Below are positions 1 to 6,935 of a stretch of DNA of 19,176 nt, in pieces (within the stretch, counting starts at the first letter, position 1; each line of letters opens with the position of its first letter). The stretch comes from JAQBZY01 sp038117205 (GTDB lineage: Bacteria > Pseudomonadota > Alphaproteobacteria > Rhodospirillales > Casp-alpha2). Location of the stretch: NCBI GenBank assembly GCA_038117205.1, contig JAYOFL010000058.1, positions 1-19,176 of the forward strand, read 5' to 3'. The notes below the pieces were generated by a model, which saw nothing but the letters and a program-made list of their open reading frames with translations, was not told where the DNA came from and searched no databases. A program made the position numbers and the translations under genes.

Positions 1-160
1 TTGAATCACATCTCGGCAGTGTTGTGAATCCCTTTTATGGGTACATGACCTAGTAAGAAAGGCTCTGACATTTCACCACAACGCGGCGTTTTCGGGTTCA
101 CCCTCTGAAATATCACACCATTCGACCATGGCGGCAACCGAAGGGCAATCGACGATCTTG
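1..160. other. Low-GC non-coding left edge, no recognised gene
   Basis: This is the stretch beyond the stop codon of the pseudouridine synthase gene. The first 60 bases are about 40% G+C and the next 60 about 52%, well below the rest of the window. It holds an imperfect direct repeat: 63-76 and 103-116 match at 12 of 14 positions, 40 bases apart. On the minus strand only very short open frames occur, for example an 18-codon frame from about 129 and a 21-codon frame from about 71; neither resembles a known protein or has a clear ribosome binding site. No intrinsic terminator for rluC is obvious. It could be an ordinary intergenic region or the edge of a mobile element; the sequence does not decide. 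Confidence 0.4.
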
Positions 161-1147
161 TTACCGGTCCTGGTCATTTCCGGGGTCGATCCCCAGAAGG
201 CCGAACGTTTCCAGCATGTGCGGCGGCGGCGGCGCTTCGACATGGATCGTGCGCCGCCCAGGCAAGTCCAGGTCCAGCGAACGGGCATGCAGATGCAGTT
301 TCCGAGGCACGCCGAGATCGTAGAAAGGCGAGGTTCTCGGCCCGTATTTCGGATCGCCGAGGATCGGCGTGCCGATGGCGGCGCAATGGACGCGGATCTG
401 ATGCGTGCGCCCGGTCAGGGGCTGCAGTTCGAGCAGCGCCGCCCGGTCCCCGGCCGCGTCGATGACGCGGAACCCCGTCTTCGCTGATTTTCCCTGCAAT
501 TCGTCGACCCGCATCAATTCGCCGCCGCCGGGGCCGTGGCCCTTGGACAGCGGCGCGTCGATCAGGCCCTGACGCGGCGTCGGCACGCCCTCGGTGACGG
601 CCCAGTAGATCTTGCCGGCGTCGCGGTCCTTGAAGACGTCGCCGAGCGCCTTGGCCGCCATCCTGGAGCGCGCCAGGACGAGAACCCCGCTGGTGTCCCG
701 GTCCAGTCGATGCACCAGCCTCGGCCGGTCCTTGGCGCCGAACTTGAGCCGGTCGAGGACGGCGTCGACGTGCCGGTCCGTCTTGCTGCCGCCCTGCACC
801 GCCAATCCGGCCGGCTTGTCGATGGCCAGGACGTCGTCGTCCATGTAGAGGACGCGGTGCTTCAACTCGTCGGCCAGCGCCGCCGCCTCGTCCAAGTCCA
901 AGCGCTGGGTCCGTGCCGGCGCCGGCTTGGCCGCCGCCTCCTCGACGCCCGGCGGCACGCGGACGACCTGGCCGGCGTCGACACGGTCTGACGCCTTGAC
1001 CCGTCCGCCGTCGACCCGAATCTGGCCGGTCCGCATCAGCTTCTGCAGCTTGCCCTGTGTCAGCCCCGGAAAGCGGCCGCGAAACCATCGGTCGAGCCGT
1101 TGCCCGGCTTCGTCGGCGCCGACCTCGATCATCTGCACGCCGCTCAT
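161..1147 (-). CDS. rluC: 23S rRNA pseudouridine synthase, RluA family (RluC-like)
   Basis: The 328-residue product is a pseudouridine synthase of the RluA/RluC/RluD family, which isomerises uridines in 23S rRNA. Residues about 13-65 form an S4-type RNA-binding domain (QRLDRWFRGRF, then GQIRVDGGRVKASDRV). The catalytic domain follows, with the family motif HRLDRDTSGVLVLA at 146-159, in which Asp149 is the expected nucleophile, and a later GRTHQIRVH motif. An Ala/Pro/Lys linker at about 68-80 joins the domains. The ATG overlaps the crcB stop by 4 nt (ATGA), so the two are probably translationally coupled; an internal Met at residue 6 is an alternative start. RluC rather than RluD is favoured by the crcB-rluC neighbourhood known in alphaproteobacteria, but the exact target uridines are not provable here. 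The family assignment is secure. Confidence 0.88.
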   Translation of the reverse strand: MSGVQMIEVGADEAGQRLDRWFRGRFPGLTQGKLQKLMRTGQIRVDGGRVKASDRVDAGQVVRVPPGVEEAAAKPAPARTQRLDLDEAAALADELKHRVLYMDDDVLAIDKPAGLAVQGGSKTDRHVDAVLDRLKFGAKDRPRLVHRLDRDTSGVLVLARSRMAAKALGDVFKDRDAGKIYWAVTEGVPTPRQGLIDAPLSKGHGPGGGELMRVDELQGKSAKTGFRVIDAAGDRAALLELQPLTGRTHQIRVHCAAIGTPILGDPKYGPRTSPFYDLGVPRKLHLHARSLDLDLPGRRTIHVEAPPPPHMLETFGLLGIDPGNDQDR

Positions 1148-1530
1148 GCCAGGATCATCCGTGTCAGCGCCAATCCGGCCCAGACGGCGCCGAGGCAGAC
1201 GACGACGGAAAGCCCCACGTATAGAAGCGCCGCCCCCGTTTCACCCCGGGTGAAAAGCGTCACCGCGTCCAGCGAGAAGGTCGAGAAGGTGGTGAACGCG
1301 CCGAGCACGCCGATCACGAACATGGCGCGGAATTCCGGCGACGGCGACCAGACCAGCGCCGAGACCTCGACGAAGACGCCCAGCACGAACGAGCCGATGA
1401 CGTTGACCGCCAGCGTGCCATAGGGGAAGCCGGCACCGAACATGGCGCCGACGAACGACACCATGGCATACCGGCCGACGGCGCCAACGGCGCCCCCGGC
1501 AGCGACCCAAAGCGTGTGGTGCAGGCTCAT
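1144..1530 (-). CDS. crcB: Fluoride ion channel CrcB/Fluc
   Basis: This 128-residue inner-membrane protein belongs to the CrcB/Fluc family, which exports fluoride as a dual-topology homodimer. It is hydrophobic throughout, with about four membrane segments. Family motifs are visible: GGAVGAVGRY near the N-terminus, GTLAVNVIGSFVLG in the second segment, and GAFTTFSTFS in the third, which carries the phenylalanines and the TFS stretch that line the fluoride pore. The frame extends 13 codons upstream, but the Met at 1530 is preferred: it is preceded by GGAGG, overlaps the rarA stop by 4 nt (ATGA) and gives the usual family length. Its stop overlaps the rluC start in the same way. A single crcB is present here, consistent with the homodimeric form. 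No fluoride riboswitch is seen, and none is expected inside rarA. Confidence 0.93.
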   Translation of the reverse strand: MSLHHTLWVAAGGAVGAVGRYAMVSFVGAMFGAGFPYGTLAVNVIGSFVLGVFVEVSALVWSPSPEFRAMFVIGVLGAFTTFSTFSLDAVTLFTRGETGAALLYVGLSVVVCLGAVWAGLALTRMILA

Positions 1531-2825
1531 CCGCCTCCTCCGCGCCGTTTCCGGCGCAATTCGTCCCAATACTGCAGACGCTTCGATATCTCGCGTTCGA
1601 AGCCGCCGTTCGAGGGGCTATACAGCCGCTGGCGGCGCATGTCGTCCGGAAAATAATCCTGACCGGAAAAACCGTCCTCGGCGTCGTGGTCGTATTCGTA
1701 GCCCTCGCCGTAGCCGAGTTCGCCCATCAGCTTGGTCGGCGCGTTCAGGATGTGCTTGGGCGGCATCAGGGAACCGGTTTCCTTGGCCAGCCGTCTCGCC
1801 GCGCCGGCCGCCTTGTAGGCGGCGTTCGATTTCGGCGCCGTGCCGAGATAGATCACGCACTGCACGATGGCGAGTTCGCCTTCCGGCGAGCCCAGCCGCT
1901 CGTAGGCCTCCCACGCCGCGATCGCTTGCGTCAGCGCGTTCGGATCGGCAAGGCCGATATCCTCGACGGCAAAGCGCACCAGGCGGCGCGCGATGTAGCG
2001 CGGGTCCTCGCCGCCACCCAGCATCCTGGACAGCCAATAGAGCGCGGCGTCGGTGTCCGAGCCGCGCAGCGACTTGTGCAGGGCCGATATCAGGTTGTAG
2101 TGCGCCTCCTGCCCCTTGTCGTAAAGGGGACGGCGGCGCTGCACGGCTTCCGACAGTTGCTCGACCGTGAGCTCGGGCGTTGCCGACAGCCCCATCAGGA
2201 CGTCGGCCATGTTGAGAAGATAGCGGCCGTCGCCGTCGGCCATGGCGCGAAGCGCCTGACGCGCGTCCTCGCCGAGGGGCAGCTTGCGGCCCTCCGCCGC
2301 CTCCGCCCGCTCGAGTAGAATCTCCAGCGCCGCGTCGTCCAAGCGGCGGAGCACCAGCACCTGAGCCCGCGACAGAAGCGCCGCGTTGAGCTCGAACGAC
2401 GGGTTCTCGGTGGTGGCGCCGACCAGGACGACGGTCCCGTCCTCGACGAACGGCAGGAAGCCGTCCTGCTGCGCCCGGTTGAAGCGATGGATCTCGTCGA
2501 CGAACAGCAGCGTGCCCTGCCCCATCTCGCGCTTCCGCCGCGCTTCGTCGACCGCCTTCCGGATATCGGCGACGCCGGAAAAGACGGCGGACAGCGGCAT
2601 GAAGGCGAGCGAGGTCTCCTTGGCCAGCAGACGGGCGATGGTCGTCTTGCCGGTGCCGGGCGGCCCCCAGAAGACGATCGACGGCAGCTTGCCGGACGCG
2701 ATCATGCGCCGGAGCGGCCCGTTGTCGCCGAGGATATGATCCTGACCGACGACGTCGGCGAGGACGGTCGGCCGCAAGCGGTCGGCGAGCGGGCGCGGCG
2801 CGTCGGCTTCGAAAAGCGTGCTCAT
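1527..2825 (-). CDS. rarA: Replication-associated recombination ATPase RarA (MgsA)
   Basis: The 432-residue product is an AAA+ ATPase of the RarA/MgsA/WRNIP1 family, which acts at stalled replication forks with SSB and the recombination machinery. Visible elements in order are an N-terminal LADRLRPTVLADVVGQDHIL block, Walker A GPPGTGKT (54-61), Walker B LLFVDEIHRFN (about 107-116), sensor 1 GATTENPSF (137-145) and an arginine-finger segment LLSR (about 150-153). The C-terminal half has the tetramerisation region characteristic of the family, including YDKGQEAHYNLISALHKS and a MLGGGEDPRYIARRLVRFA block. Length is normal. The ATG at 2825 has only a weak upstream ribosome binding site and lies 30 nt after the hydrolase stop. 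The gene ends in a short run of Gly codons whose DNA doubles as the GGAGG site for crcB. Confidence 0.93.
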   Translation of the reverse strand: MSTLFEADAPRPLADRLRPTVLADVVGQDHILGDNGPLRRMIASGKLPSIVFWGPPGTGKTTIARLLAKETSLAFMPLSAVFSGVADIRKAVDEARRKREMGQGTLLFVDEIHRFNRAQQDGFLPFVEDGTVVLVGATTENPSFELNAALLSRAQVLVLRRLDDAALEILLERAEAAEGRKLPLGEDARQALRAMADGDGRYLLNMADVLMGLSATPELTVEQLSEAVQRRRPLYDKGQEAHYNLISALHKSLRGSDTDAALYWLSRMLGGGEDPRYIARRLVRFAVEDIGLADPNALTQAIAAWEAYERLGSPEGELAIVQCVIYLGTAPKSNAAYKAAGAARRLAKETGSLMPPKHILNAPTKLMGELGYGEGYEYDHDAEDGFSGQDYFPDDMRRQRLYSPSNGGFEREISKRLQYWDELRRKRRGGGG

Positions 2826-2855
2826 AGAGGCGCCGCCGCCGCGGCCGTCACGGCG

Positions 2856-3551
2856 TCAACCGATGTGGGCGCGGAAGAAGTCGAGTGTCCGCGTGCGGGC
2901 GAGGCCGGCGGCCGCCTGGTCGTAATGCTTGCCGCCGACGCGGGCGAACGCATGGTCGTTTCCCTTGTAATCGTAGAGTGTCGCCTTCGGATTGCCGTCG
3001 AGGACGTCGTGCACGGCCTTCTGCTGCGCCGCCGGGACGAATTCGTCCTCGGTCGCGATGTGCAGGACCGCCGGCGCCTTCAAGTCCTCGTTGACGTGCT
3101 GGTCGAGCATGACGCCGTAGTAGCTGACCGCCGCATTCACCTTGGTGCGGGTCGCCGTCAGGAACGCCAGCCGGCCGCCGAGACAGAAGCCCACGGAGCC
3201 GACCTTGCCGGTGCAGCCGTCGAGCGTGCGCAGGTGTTCGATGGTGGCGTCCAGGTCGGCGACGCCCTTGTCGAGGTCGAAACCGTTGAAGAGCTCGAAC
3301 GCCCGCGCCCATTCCGCCTCGGTCTTGTCGGTGATCTGGATGCCGGGCTCCTGCCGCCAGAAGAGATCGGGGCAGAGCGCCATGTATCCCGCTTCCGCGA
3401 AACCGTCGGTGATGCCGCGCATCACGTCGTTGACGCCGAAGATTTCCTGGATGACGACGACGCCGGGCCCCTTGCCGCTATTGGGCGTCGACAGATAGCC
3501 CATGAATTCCCCGCCGTCCTTGGACTTGATGGTGATGTCGCGTCCGCTCAT
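2856..3551 (-). CDS. Dienelactone hydrolase family protein
   Basis: The 231-residue product is a cytoplasmic alpha/beta hydrolase of the dienelactone hydrolase family. The expected catalytic set is present: Cys123 in the nucleophile elbow GSVGFCLGGR, Asp169 in ATEDEFVP, His200 in GNDHAF, and Glu36 in VVIQEIFGVN, the residue that in this family activates the cysteine. Length fits carboxymethylenebutenolidase. The real substrate cannot be read from the sequence: no chlorocatechol or other aromatic degradation genes are nearby, so a general carboxyl-ester hydrolase role is as likely as true dienelactone hydrolysis. The ATG at 3551 is preceded by GAGAGGA at a sensible distance. It lies 83 nt after the protease stop and 30 nt before rarA, so it may be co-transcribed with rarA. 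Confidence 0.88.
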   Translation of the reverse strand: MSGRDITIKSKDGGEFMGYLSTPNSGKGPGVVVIQEIFGVNDVMRGITDGFAEAGYMALCPDLFWRQEPGIQITDKTEAEWARAFELFNGFDLDKGVADLDATIEHLRTLDGCTGKVGSVGFCLGGRLAFLTATRTKVNAAVSYYGVMLDQHVNEDLKAPAVLHIATEDEFVPAAQQKAVHDVLDGNPKATLYDYKGNDHAFARVGGKHYDQAAAGLARTRTLDFFRAHIG

Positions 3552-3634
3552 GACGTCGTCCTCTCTATTATCGTTGCATCGAAAAACATAACGTATCCAC
3601 GAAACTCGGCCAAGGCGCGGCGACCCTGGACGGC

Positions 3635-5059
3635 TCAGCCCCGGAAGACGAAATCGAAAGCCTTGCCGCCCCGTTCGACACGGACTTCCCAGTTTTTCCG
3701 CTCCGCCGAGGCCGCCTTCTTCAGGTCGCGGACGGCGGCGATGGCGGTGCCGTTGACGACGCGGACGATGTCGCCGGGCTGGAAGCCGAGCCGTGCCGCC
3801 GTCGAACCGCGCCGGAGACGCAGCACCACCACCCCCTCGCCGAGCGGGTCGAGCCCTTCGCGTTCCGCCAGCGCCGGCGACAGGTTGGCGGCGACGATGC
3901 CGGCGAGCGGATTGTTGCCGGCGATTTCCGTCGGCTCGGGCGCCGGCCGTTCCGGCGCCGATGCCAGTTGCACCTTGAGCGGCGTGACCTTGCCGCCCCT
4001 GAGCACGCGGACCACCGCGGTGTCGCCGACCGGCAGGGTGGCGACGCGGTAGTCGAGATCCTCGACGCTGCCGATGTCATGGCCGTTGACGGCGAGAATG
4101 ACGTCGCCCGGCCTGATGCCGGCCTTGCCGCCGGAGCCCGACGGATGGACCTGCGACACGATGACGCCTTGCGGCCGGTGCATGCCGAGGGAGGTGGCGA
4201 TATCTGACGTCACTGTCTGACCGAAGGTTCCGAGCCACGGCCGCACCAACTGCCCGTCCGAGCGGATGCCGTTGATGACGGCGCGCACCATGTTGGACGG
4301 AATGGCGAAGCCGATACCGTGCGATCCGCCGCTCTTCGAGAATATGGCTGTGTTCACGCCGACCAGCCGGCCGTCCATCGAGACCAGCGCGCCACCCGAG
4401 TTACCAGGGTTGATCGCCGCGTCCGTCTGGATGAACGATTTAAATTCGTTGCCGGAACCGATGGTCCGGGCCAGCGCCGAGACGATGCCGCTGGTCACGG
4501 TCTGGCCGACCCCGAACGGGTTGCCGATGGCGAGCACCAAGTCGCCGACGCGGAGCTCGTCGGAATCCTTGAGCGGCAGCGCCGGCAGACTGTCCTTGCC
4601 CGGATTGACCCGCAGCACGGCCAGGTCCGTCTTGTCGTCGGAGGCGACGATCTCGGCGTCGAATTCCCGCTTGTCGGCGAGCACGACCTTGATCAGGTCA
4701 GCGCCCTCGATGACATGCTGATTGGTCACGATCAGGCCGTCCGGCCGGACGATGACGCCGGAGCCCAGCGAATTCTGCGCGTCGGGTCCCTGCGGGCCGA
4801 AGCGGAAACCGAAATCGCCAAAGAAGCGGCGGAAGAACGGATCGTCGAACAGCGGCGCCGTCTGCCGGCTGCGGACGATCTTCTTGGTGTAGATGTTCAC
4901 CACCGCCGGCGCCGCCCGCTCGACCAGCGGCGCATAGGAAAGCTGCACCTGCATGCGGTCCTCCGGCACGACCCGGGTCTCGGCGCGGGCCATGCCCGGG
5001 GCGAGCGACGGCGCGAACGCGGCGGCGAAACAGATGGCGGCGGCAATGATACGCTGCAT
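3635..5059 (-). CDS. degP: Periplasmic Do/HtrA-family serine protease (DegP/DegQ-like)
   Basis: The product is an S1C-family periplasmic protease and chaperone that degrades misfolded envelope proteins. With the start at 5059 it has 474 residues: a signal peptide (about 1-26, hydrophobic core then GMARA before ETR), a trypsin-like domain with the triad His115 (VTNQHVI), Asp145 (DKTDLAVL) and Ser221 (NPGNSGGAL), and two PDZ domains (about 285-375 and 395-474). A Phe/Arg-rich loop at about 71-90 (FFRRFFGDFGFRFG) is typical of the LA loop of Do-like proteases. The frame stays open to an ATG at 5125, but that start would put extra residues before the signal peptide and overlap the rplQ terminator. 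A Met at 5068 is a plausible alternative start. The gene needs a promoter downstream of the 5124-5154 terminator or read-through; none is convincing. DegP versus DegQ cannot be settled. Confidence 0.9.
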   Translation of the reverse strand: MQRIIAAAICFAAAFAPSLAPGMARAETRVVPEDRMQVQLSYAPLVERAAPAVVNIYTKKIVRSRQTAPLFDDPFFRRFFGDFGFRFGPQGPDAQNSLGSGVIVRPDGLIVTNQHVIEGADLIKVVLADKREFDAEIVASDDKTDLAVLRVNPGKDSLPALPLKDSDELRVGDLVLAIGNPFGVGQTVTSGIVSALARTIGSGNEFKSFIQTDAAINPGNSGGALVSMDGRLVGVNTAIFSKSGGSHGIGFAIPSNMVRAVINGIRSDGQLVRPWLGTFGQTVTSDIATSLGMHRPQGVIVSQVHPSGSGGKAGIRPGDVILAVNGHDIGSVEDLDYRVATLPVGDTAVVRVLRGGKVTPLKVQLASAPERPAPEPTEIAGNNPLAGIVAANLSPALAEREGLDPLGEGVVVLRLRRGSTAARLGFQPGDIVRVVNGTAIAAVRDLKKAASAERKNWEVRVERGGKAFDFVFRG

Positions 5060-5123
5060 GGCGGTCATCCACGGCTGAAGCTGATGGACACACCATGAAG
5101 TAAGCGATGCGCTGGCGGATTTC

Positions 5124-5154
5124 AAAACGAAAACCGGCGGCCAATGGCCGCCGG
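5124..5154 (-). terminator. Intrinsic terminator of the alpha operon
   Basis: A perfect 9-bp inverted repeat (5134-5142 and 5146-5154; CCGGCGGCC with its complement) encloses a 3-nt loop. Read on the minus strand it is followed at once by TTTTCGTTTT (5133-5124). It starts 28 nt past the rplQ stop, as expected for rho-independent termination of rpsM-rpsK-rpoA-rplQ. On the plus strand the hairpin is not followed by a T run, so it is one-directional. Confidence 0.88.
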
Positions 5155-5182
5155 CTCGTAAAAAACCCGTCTGTTCGGCGCC

Positions 5183-5608
5183 TCAATCGGCGTCGGCGGC
5201 GGCTTCCTCGGCCTCGACGCGGGCGCGGTCAGCGGCGCCCTTGGCGTCCGGATCGCGGTCGACCAGCTCGATGATGGCCATCGGGGCACTGTCACCGTAG
5301 CGGAAACCGGCCTTGAGAACGCGCGTGTAGCCGCCCGGACGGTCCTTGTAGCGTTCGGCCAGCGTCGAGAACAGCTTGGCGACGGCGGCGTTGTCGCGCA
5401 GGAACGAATACGCGAGCCGGCGGTCGTGCAGCGAGCCCTTCTTGCCGAGGGAAATCATCTTGTCGGCGAAACGGCGCAGTTCCTTCGCCTTCGGCAGGGT
5501 CGTCTTGATCTGTTCGTGCGTCAGCAGGGAAACGGTCATGTTCGAGAACATGGCCTTGCGGTGCTGCGGCTGGCGGTTGAGCTTGCGGTAACCGGTTCCG
5601 TGTCTCAT
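5183..5608 (-). CDS. rplQ: 50S ribosomal protein L17
   Basis: The 141-residue product is bL17, located near the polypeptide exit tunnel of the large subunit. The N-terminus MRHGTGYRKLNRQPQHRKAM is diagnostic, and the central KELRRFADKMISLGKKG and C-terminal GGYTRVLKAGFRYGDSAPMAIIEL blocks are typical. After the core (about residue 121) there is an acidic, alanine-rich tail of about 20 residues, as in many alphaproteobacterial L17 proteins. A strong ribosome binding site (AAAAAGGAG, then 7 nt) precedes the ATG. It is the last gene of the alpha operon, separated from rpoA by 167 nt of repeats and hairpins and followed by a strong terminator. Confidence 0.97.
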   Translation of the reverse strand: MRHGTGYRKLNRQPQHRKAMFSNMTVSLLTHEQIKTTLPKAKELRRFADKMISLGKKGSLHDRRLAYSFLRDNAAVAKLFSTLAERYKDRPGGYTRVLKAGFRYGDSAPMAIIELVDRDPDAKGAADRARVEAEEAAADAD

Positions 5609-5656
5609 GTCAGGCTCCTTTTTCTATCCCGCGCGTGCCATTTTACCCGCGGGTCT

Positions 5657-5760
5657 TGGGTTCTTGGGTGCGGGCCATGCGGCCCACCCCTGGGTTCTTG
5701 GGTGCGGGCCATGCGGCCCACCCCTGGGGTCTTGGGTGCGGACCTGTTCCGGTCCGCCCC
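5657..5760 (-). repeat. Tandem hairpin repeats in the rpoA-rplQ spacer
   Basis: Two identical 34-nt units (5657-5690 and 5691-5724) are followed by a third, divergent 36-nt unit (5725-5760). Each contains an inverted repeat. Units 1 and 2 pair GGGCC with GGCCC around a 4-nt loop (5672-5676/5681-5685 and 5706-5710/5715-5719), with an outer GGGT/ACCC stem across a 2-nt bulge. Unit 3 has another stem sequence, GCGGACC/GGTCCGC (5738-5744/5751-5757), with a 6-nt loop and an outer GGG/CCC. The shared linker reads CTTGGGTGCGG on the plus strand. A partial linker copy (GGGTCTTGGG) starts at 5651. No T run follows any hairpin, so they are not standard terminators. Confidence 0.85.
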
Positions 5761-5775
5761 GGCGTCATGCCGCCC

Positions 5776-6792
5776 TTAGAACGGCTCTTCCAGCCGCTTC
5801 GCCATCTCCTCGATGTTCTCGGGCGGCCAATCGGTGATTTCCATGCCGAGATGGAGGCCCATCTGCGCCAGCACTTCCTTGATCTCGTTCAAGGACTTGC
5901 GGCCGAAGTTCGGGGTCCGCAGCATGTCGGCTTCGGTCTTCTGAACCAGATCGCCGATGTAGATGATGTTGTCGTTCTTCAGGCAGTTGGCGGAACGGAC
6001 GCTGAGTTCCAGCTCGTCCACCTTGCGCAGCAGGTTGCGGTTGAACGGCAGCTCGTCGCGGCTCTCTTCCGAGACCTCGCCCTTCGGCTCTTCGAAGTTG
6101 ATGAAGAGCTGCAGCTGGTCCTGCAGGATGCGCGCCGCCAGCGCCACCGCGTCGTCCGGCTTAACGGCGCCGTTCGTGGTGACGTCGACATAGAGCTTGT
6201 CGTAGTCGGTGGCCTGACCGACGCGGGTGTTCTCGACCTTGTAGGCGACCTTGCGGACCGGCGAGAAGATGGCGTCGACCGGGATCAGGCCGATCGGGCT
6301 GTCTTCGGCCCGGTTCTGCGCCGCCGCGACGTAACCCTTGCCGTTTTCGACGGTGAATTCGATCTTCAGCGTCGCGCCCTTGTCGAGGTGGCAGAGAACC
6401 AGATTCGGGTCCATCACCTCGATATCGGCGCCGGTCTCGATCATGCCGGCGGTCACTTCGCCCGGCCCCTGCGCCTTGAGCGTCATGCGCTTCGGACCCT
6501 CGGCCAGCATCTTCAGGCCCATCGACTTGATGTTCAGGACGATGTCTGTGACGTCCTCGCGGACTCCCGGGATCGACGAGAATTCGTGCAGGACGCCCTC
6601 GATCTGGATCGCCGTGACGGCCGCGCCGTGCAGGGACGACAGCAGGATACGACGCAGGGCGTTACCGAGCGTGAGACCGAAACCGCGCTCCAGCGGATCG
6701 GCGACGACAGTCGCCTGGCGCGACGGATCGCCACCGGGGATGACATCGAGTTTCGACGGTTTAATGAGTTCCTGCCAGTTTTTATGAAGCAC
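5776..6792 (-). CDS. rpoA: DNA-directed RNA polymerase subunit alpha
   Basis: The 338-residue product is the alpha subunit, which dimerises to seed polymerase assembly and contacts UP elements and activators. The N-terminal domain (about 1-235) includes LERGFGLTLGNALRRILLSS, the assembly segment. A short linker leads to the C-terminal domain (about 250-325), with VRSANCLKNDNIIYIGDL and TPNFGRKSLNEIKEVL, a helix-hairpin-helix DNA-binding unit. Arg266 corresponds to E. coli Arg265, the main DNA contact. The start is GTG at 6790-6792; it gives the family-typical opening K-N-W-Q-E-L at residues 4-9 and has GAGGT 7 nt upstream. A 143-nt spacer separates it from rpsK. Length and motifs are fully normal. 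Confidence 0.98.
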   Translation of the reverse strand: MLHKNWQELIKPSKLDVIPGGDPSRQATVVADPLERGFGLTLGNALRRILLSSLHGAAVTAIQIEGVLHEFSSIPGVREDVTDIVLNIKSMGLKMLAEGPKRMTLKAQGPGEVTAGMIETGADIEVMDPNLVLCHLDKGATLKIEFTVENGKGYVAAAQNRAEDSPIGLIPVDAIFSPVRKVAYKVENTRVGQATDYDKLYVDVTTNGAVKPDDAVALAARILQDQLQLFINFEEPKGEVSEESRDELPFNRNLLRKVDELELSVRSANCLKNDNIIYIGDLVQKTEADMLRTPNFGRKSLNEIKEVLAQMGLHLGMEITDWPPENIEEMAKRLEEPF

Positions 6793-6935
6793 TTCCGTGA
6801 CCTCGCGCTCGCAATTGATGACGTCGACCTCGACGAGGAGGCCGCCGCCCTGAAACGTATGCGGATCGGCCGATCGCCGCCCCGCCCGATGCTCGGCCCG
6901 CCCCGGAAATCACCGGGTCGCAGGCACTACGGGTC
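6793..6935. other. rpsK-rpoA spacer, no gene seen
   Basis: This spacer is unusually long for the operon. It is GC-rich and shows only small inverted repeats, such as a 12-nt perfect palindrome (GATCGGCCGATC) and a 5-bp CCCGG/CCGGG hairpin, read on the minus strand. No T-run terminator, convincing -35/-10 pair or small gene with a good ribosome binding site is visible apart from the GAGGT serving rpoA. Confidence 0.5.

Noticed and set aside
73..131. Short minus-strand frames after rluC as a leader peptide or small gene
   Set aside because: They are 18-21 codons, lack a clear ribosome binding site and resemble nothing I recognise.
1531..1700. A fluoride riboswitch controlling crcB
   Set aside because: The upstream sequence is rarA coding DNA and the crcB start overlaps the rarA stop, so there is no leader in which such an element could sit.
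3552..3634. A promoter for the hydrolase gene
   Set aside because: GATAAT occurs on the minus strand close to the start, but the hexamer 17 nt upstream is a poor -35 match; too weak to list.
2487..4052. Long open frame on the plus strand opposite rarA, the hydrolase and the protease
   Set aside because: It runs antisense across three well-supported genes and two intergenic gaps, matches no family and is explained by high GC and codon bias of the opposite strand.
5657..5760. Reading the rpoA-rplQ hairpins as a CRISPR array or as intrinsic terminators
   Set aside because: There are no unique spacers between units, the units abut, and no T run follows any stem; the true terminator is at 5124-5154.
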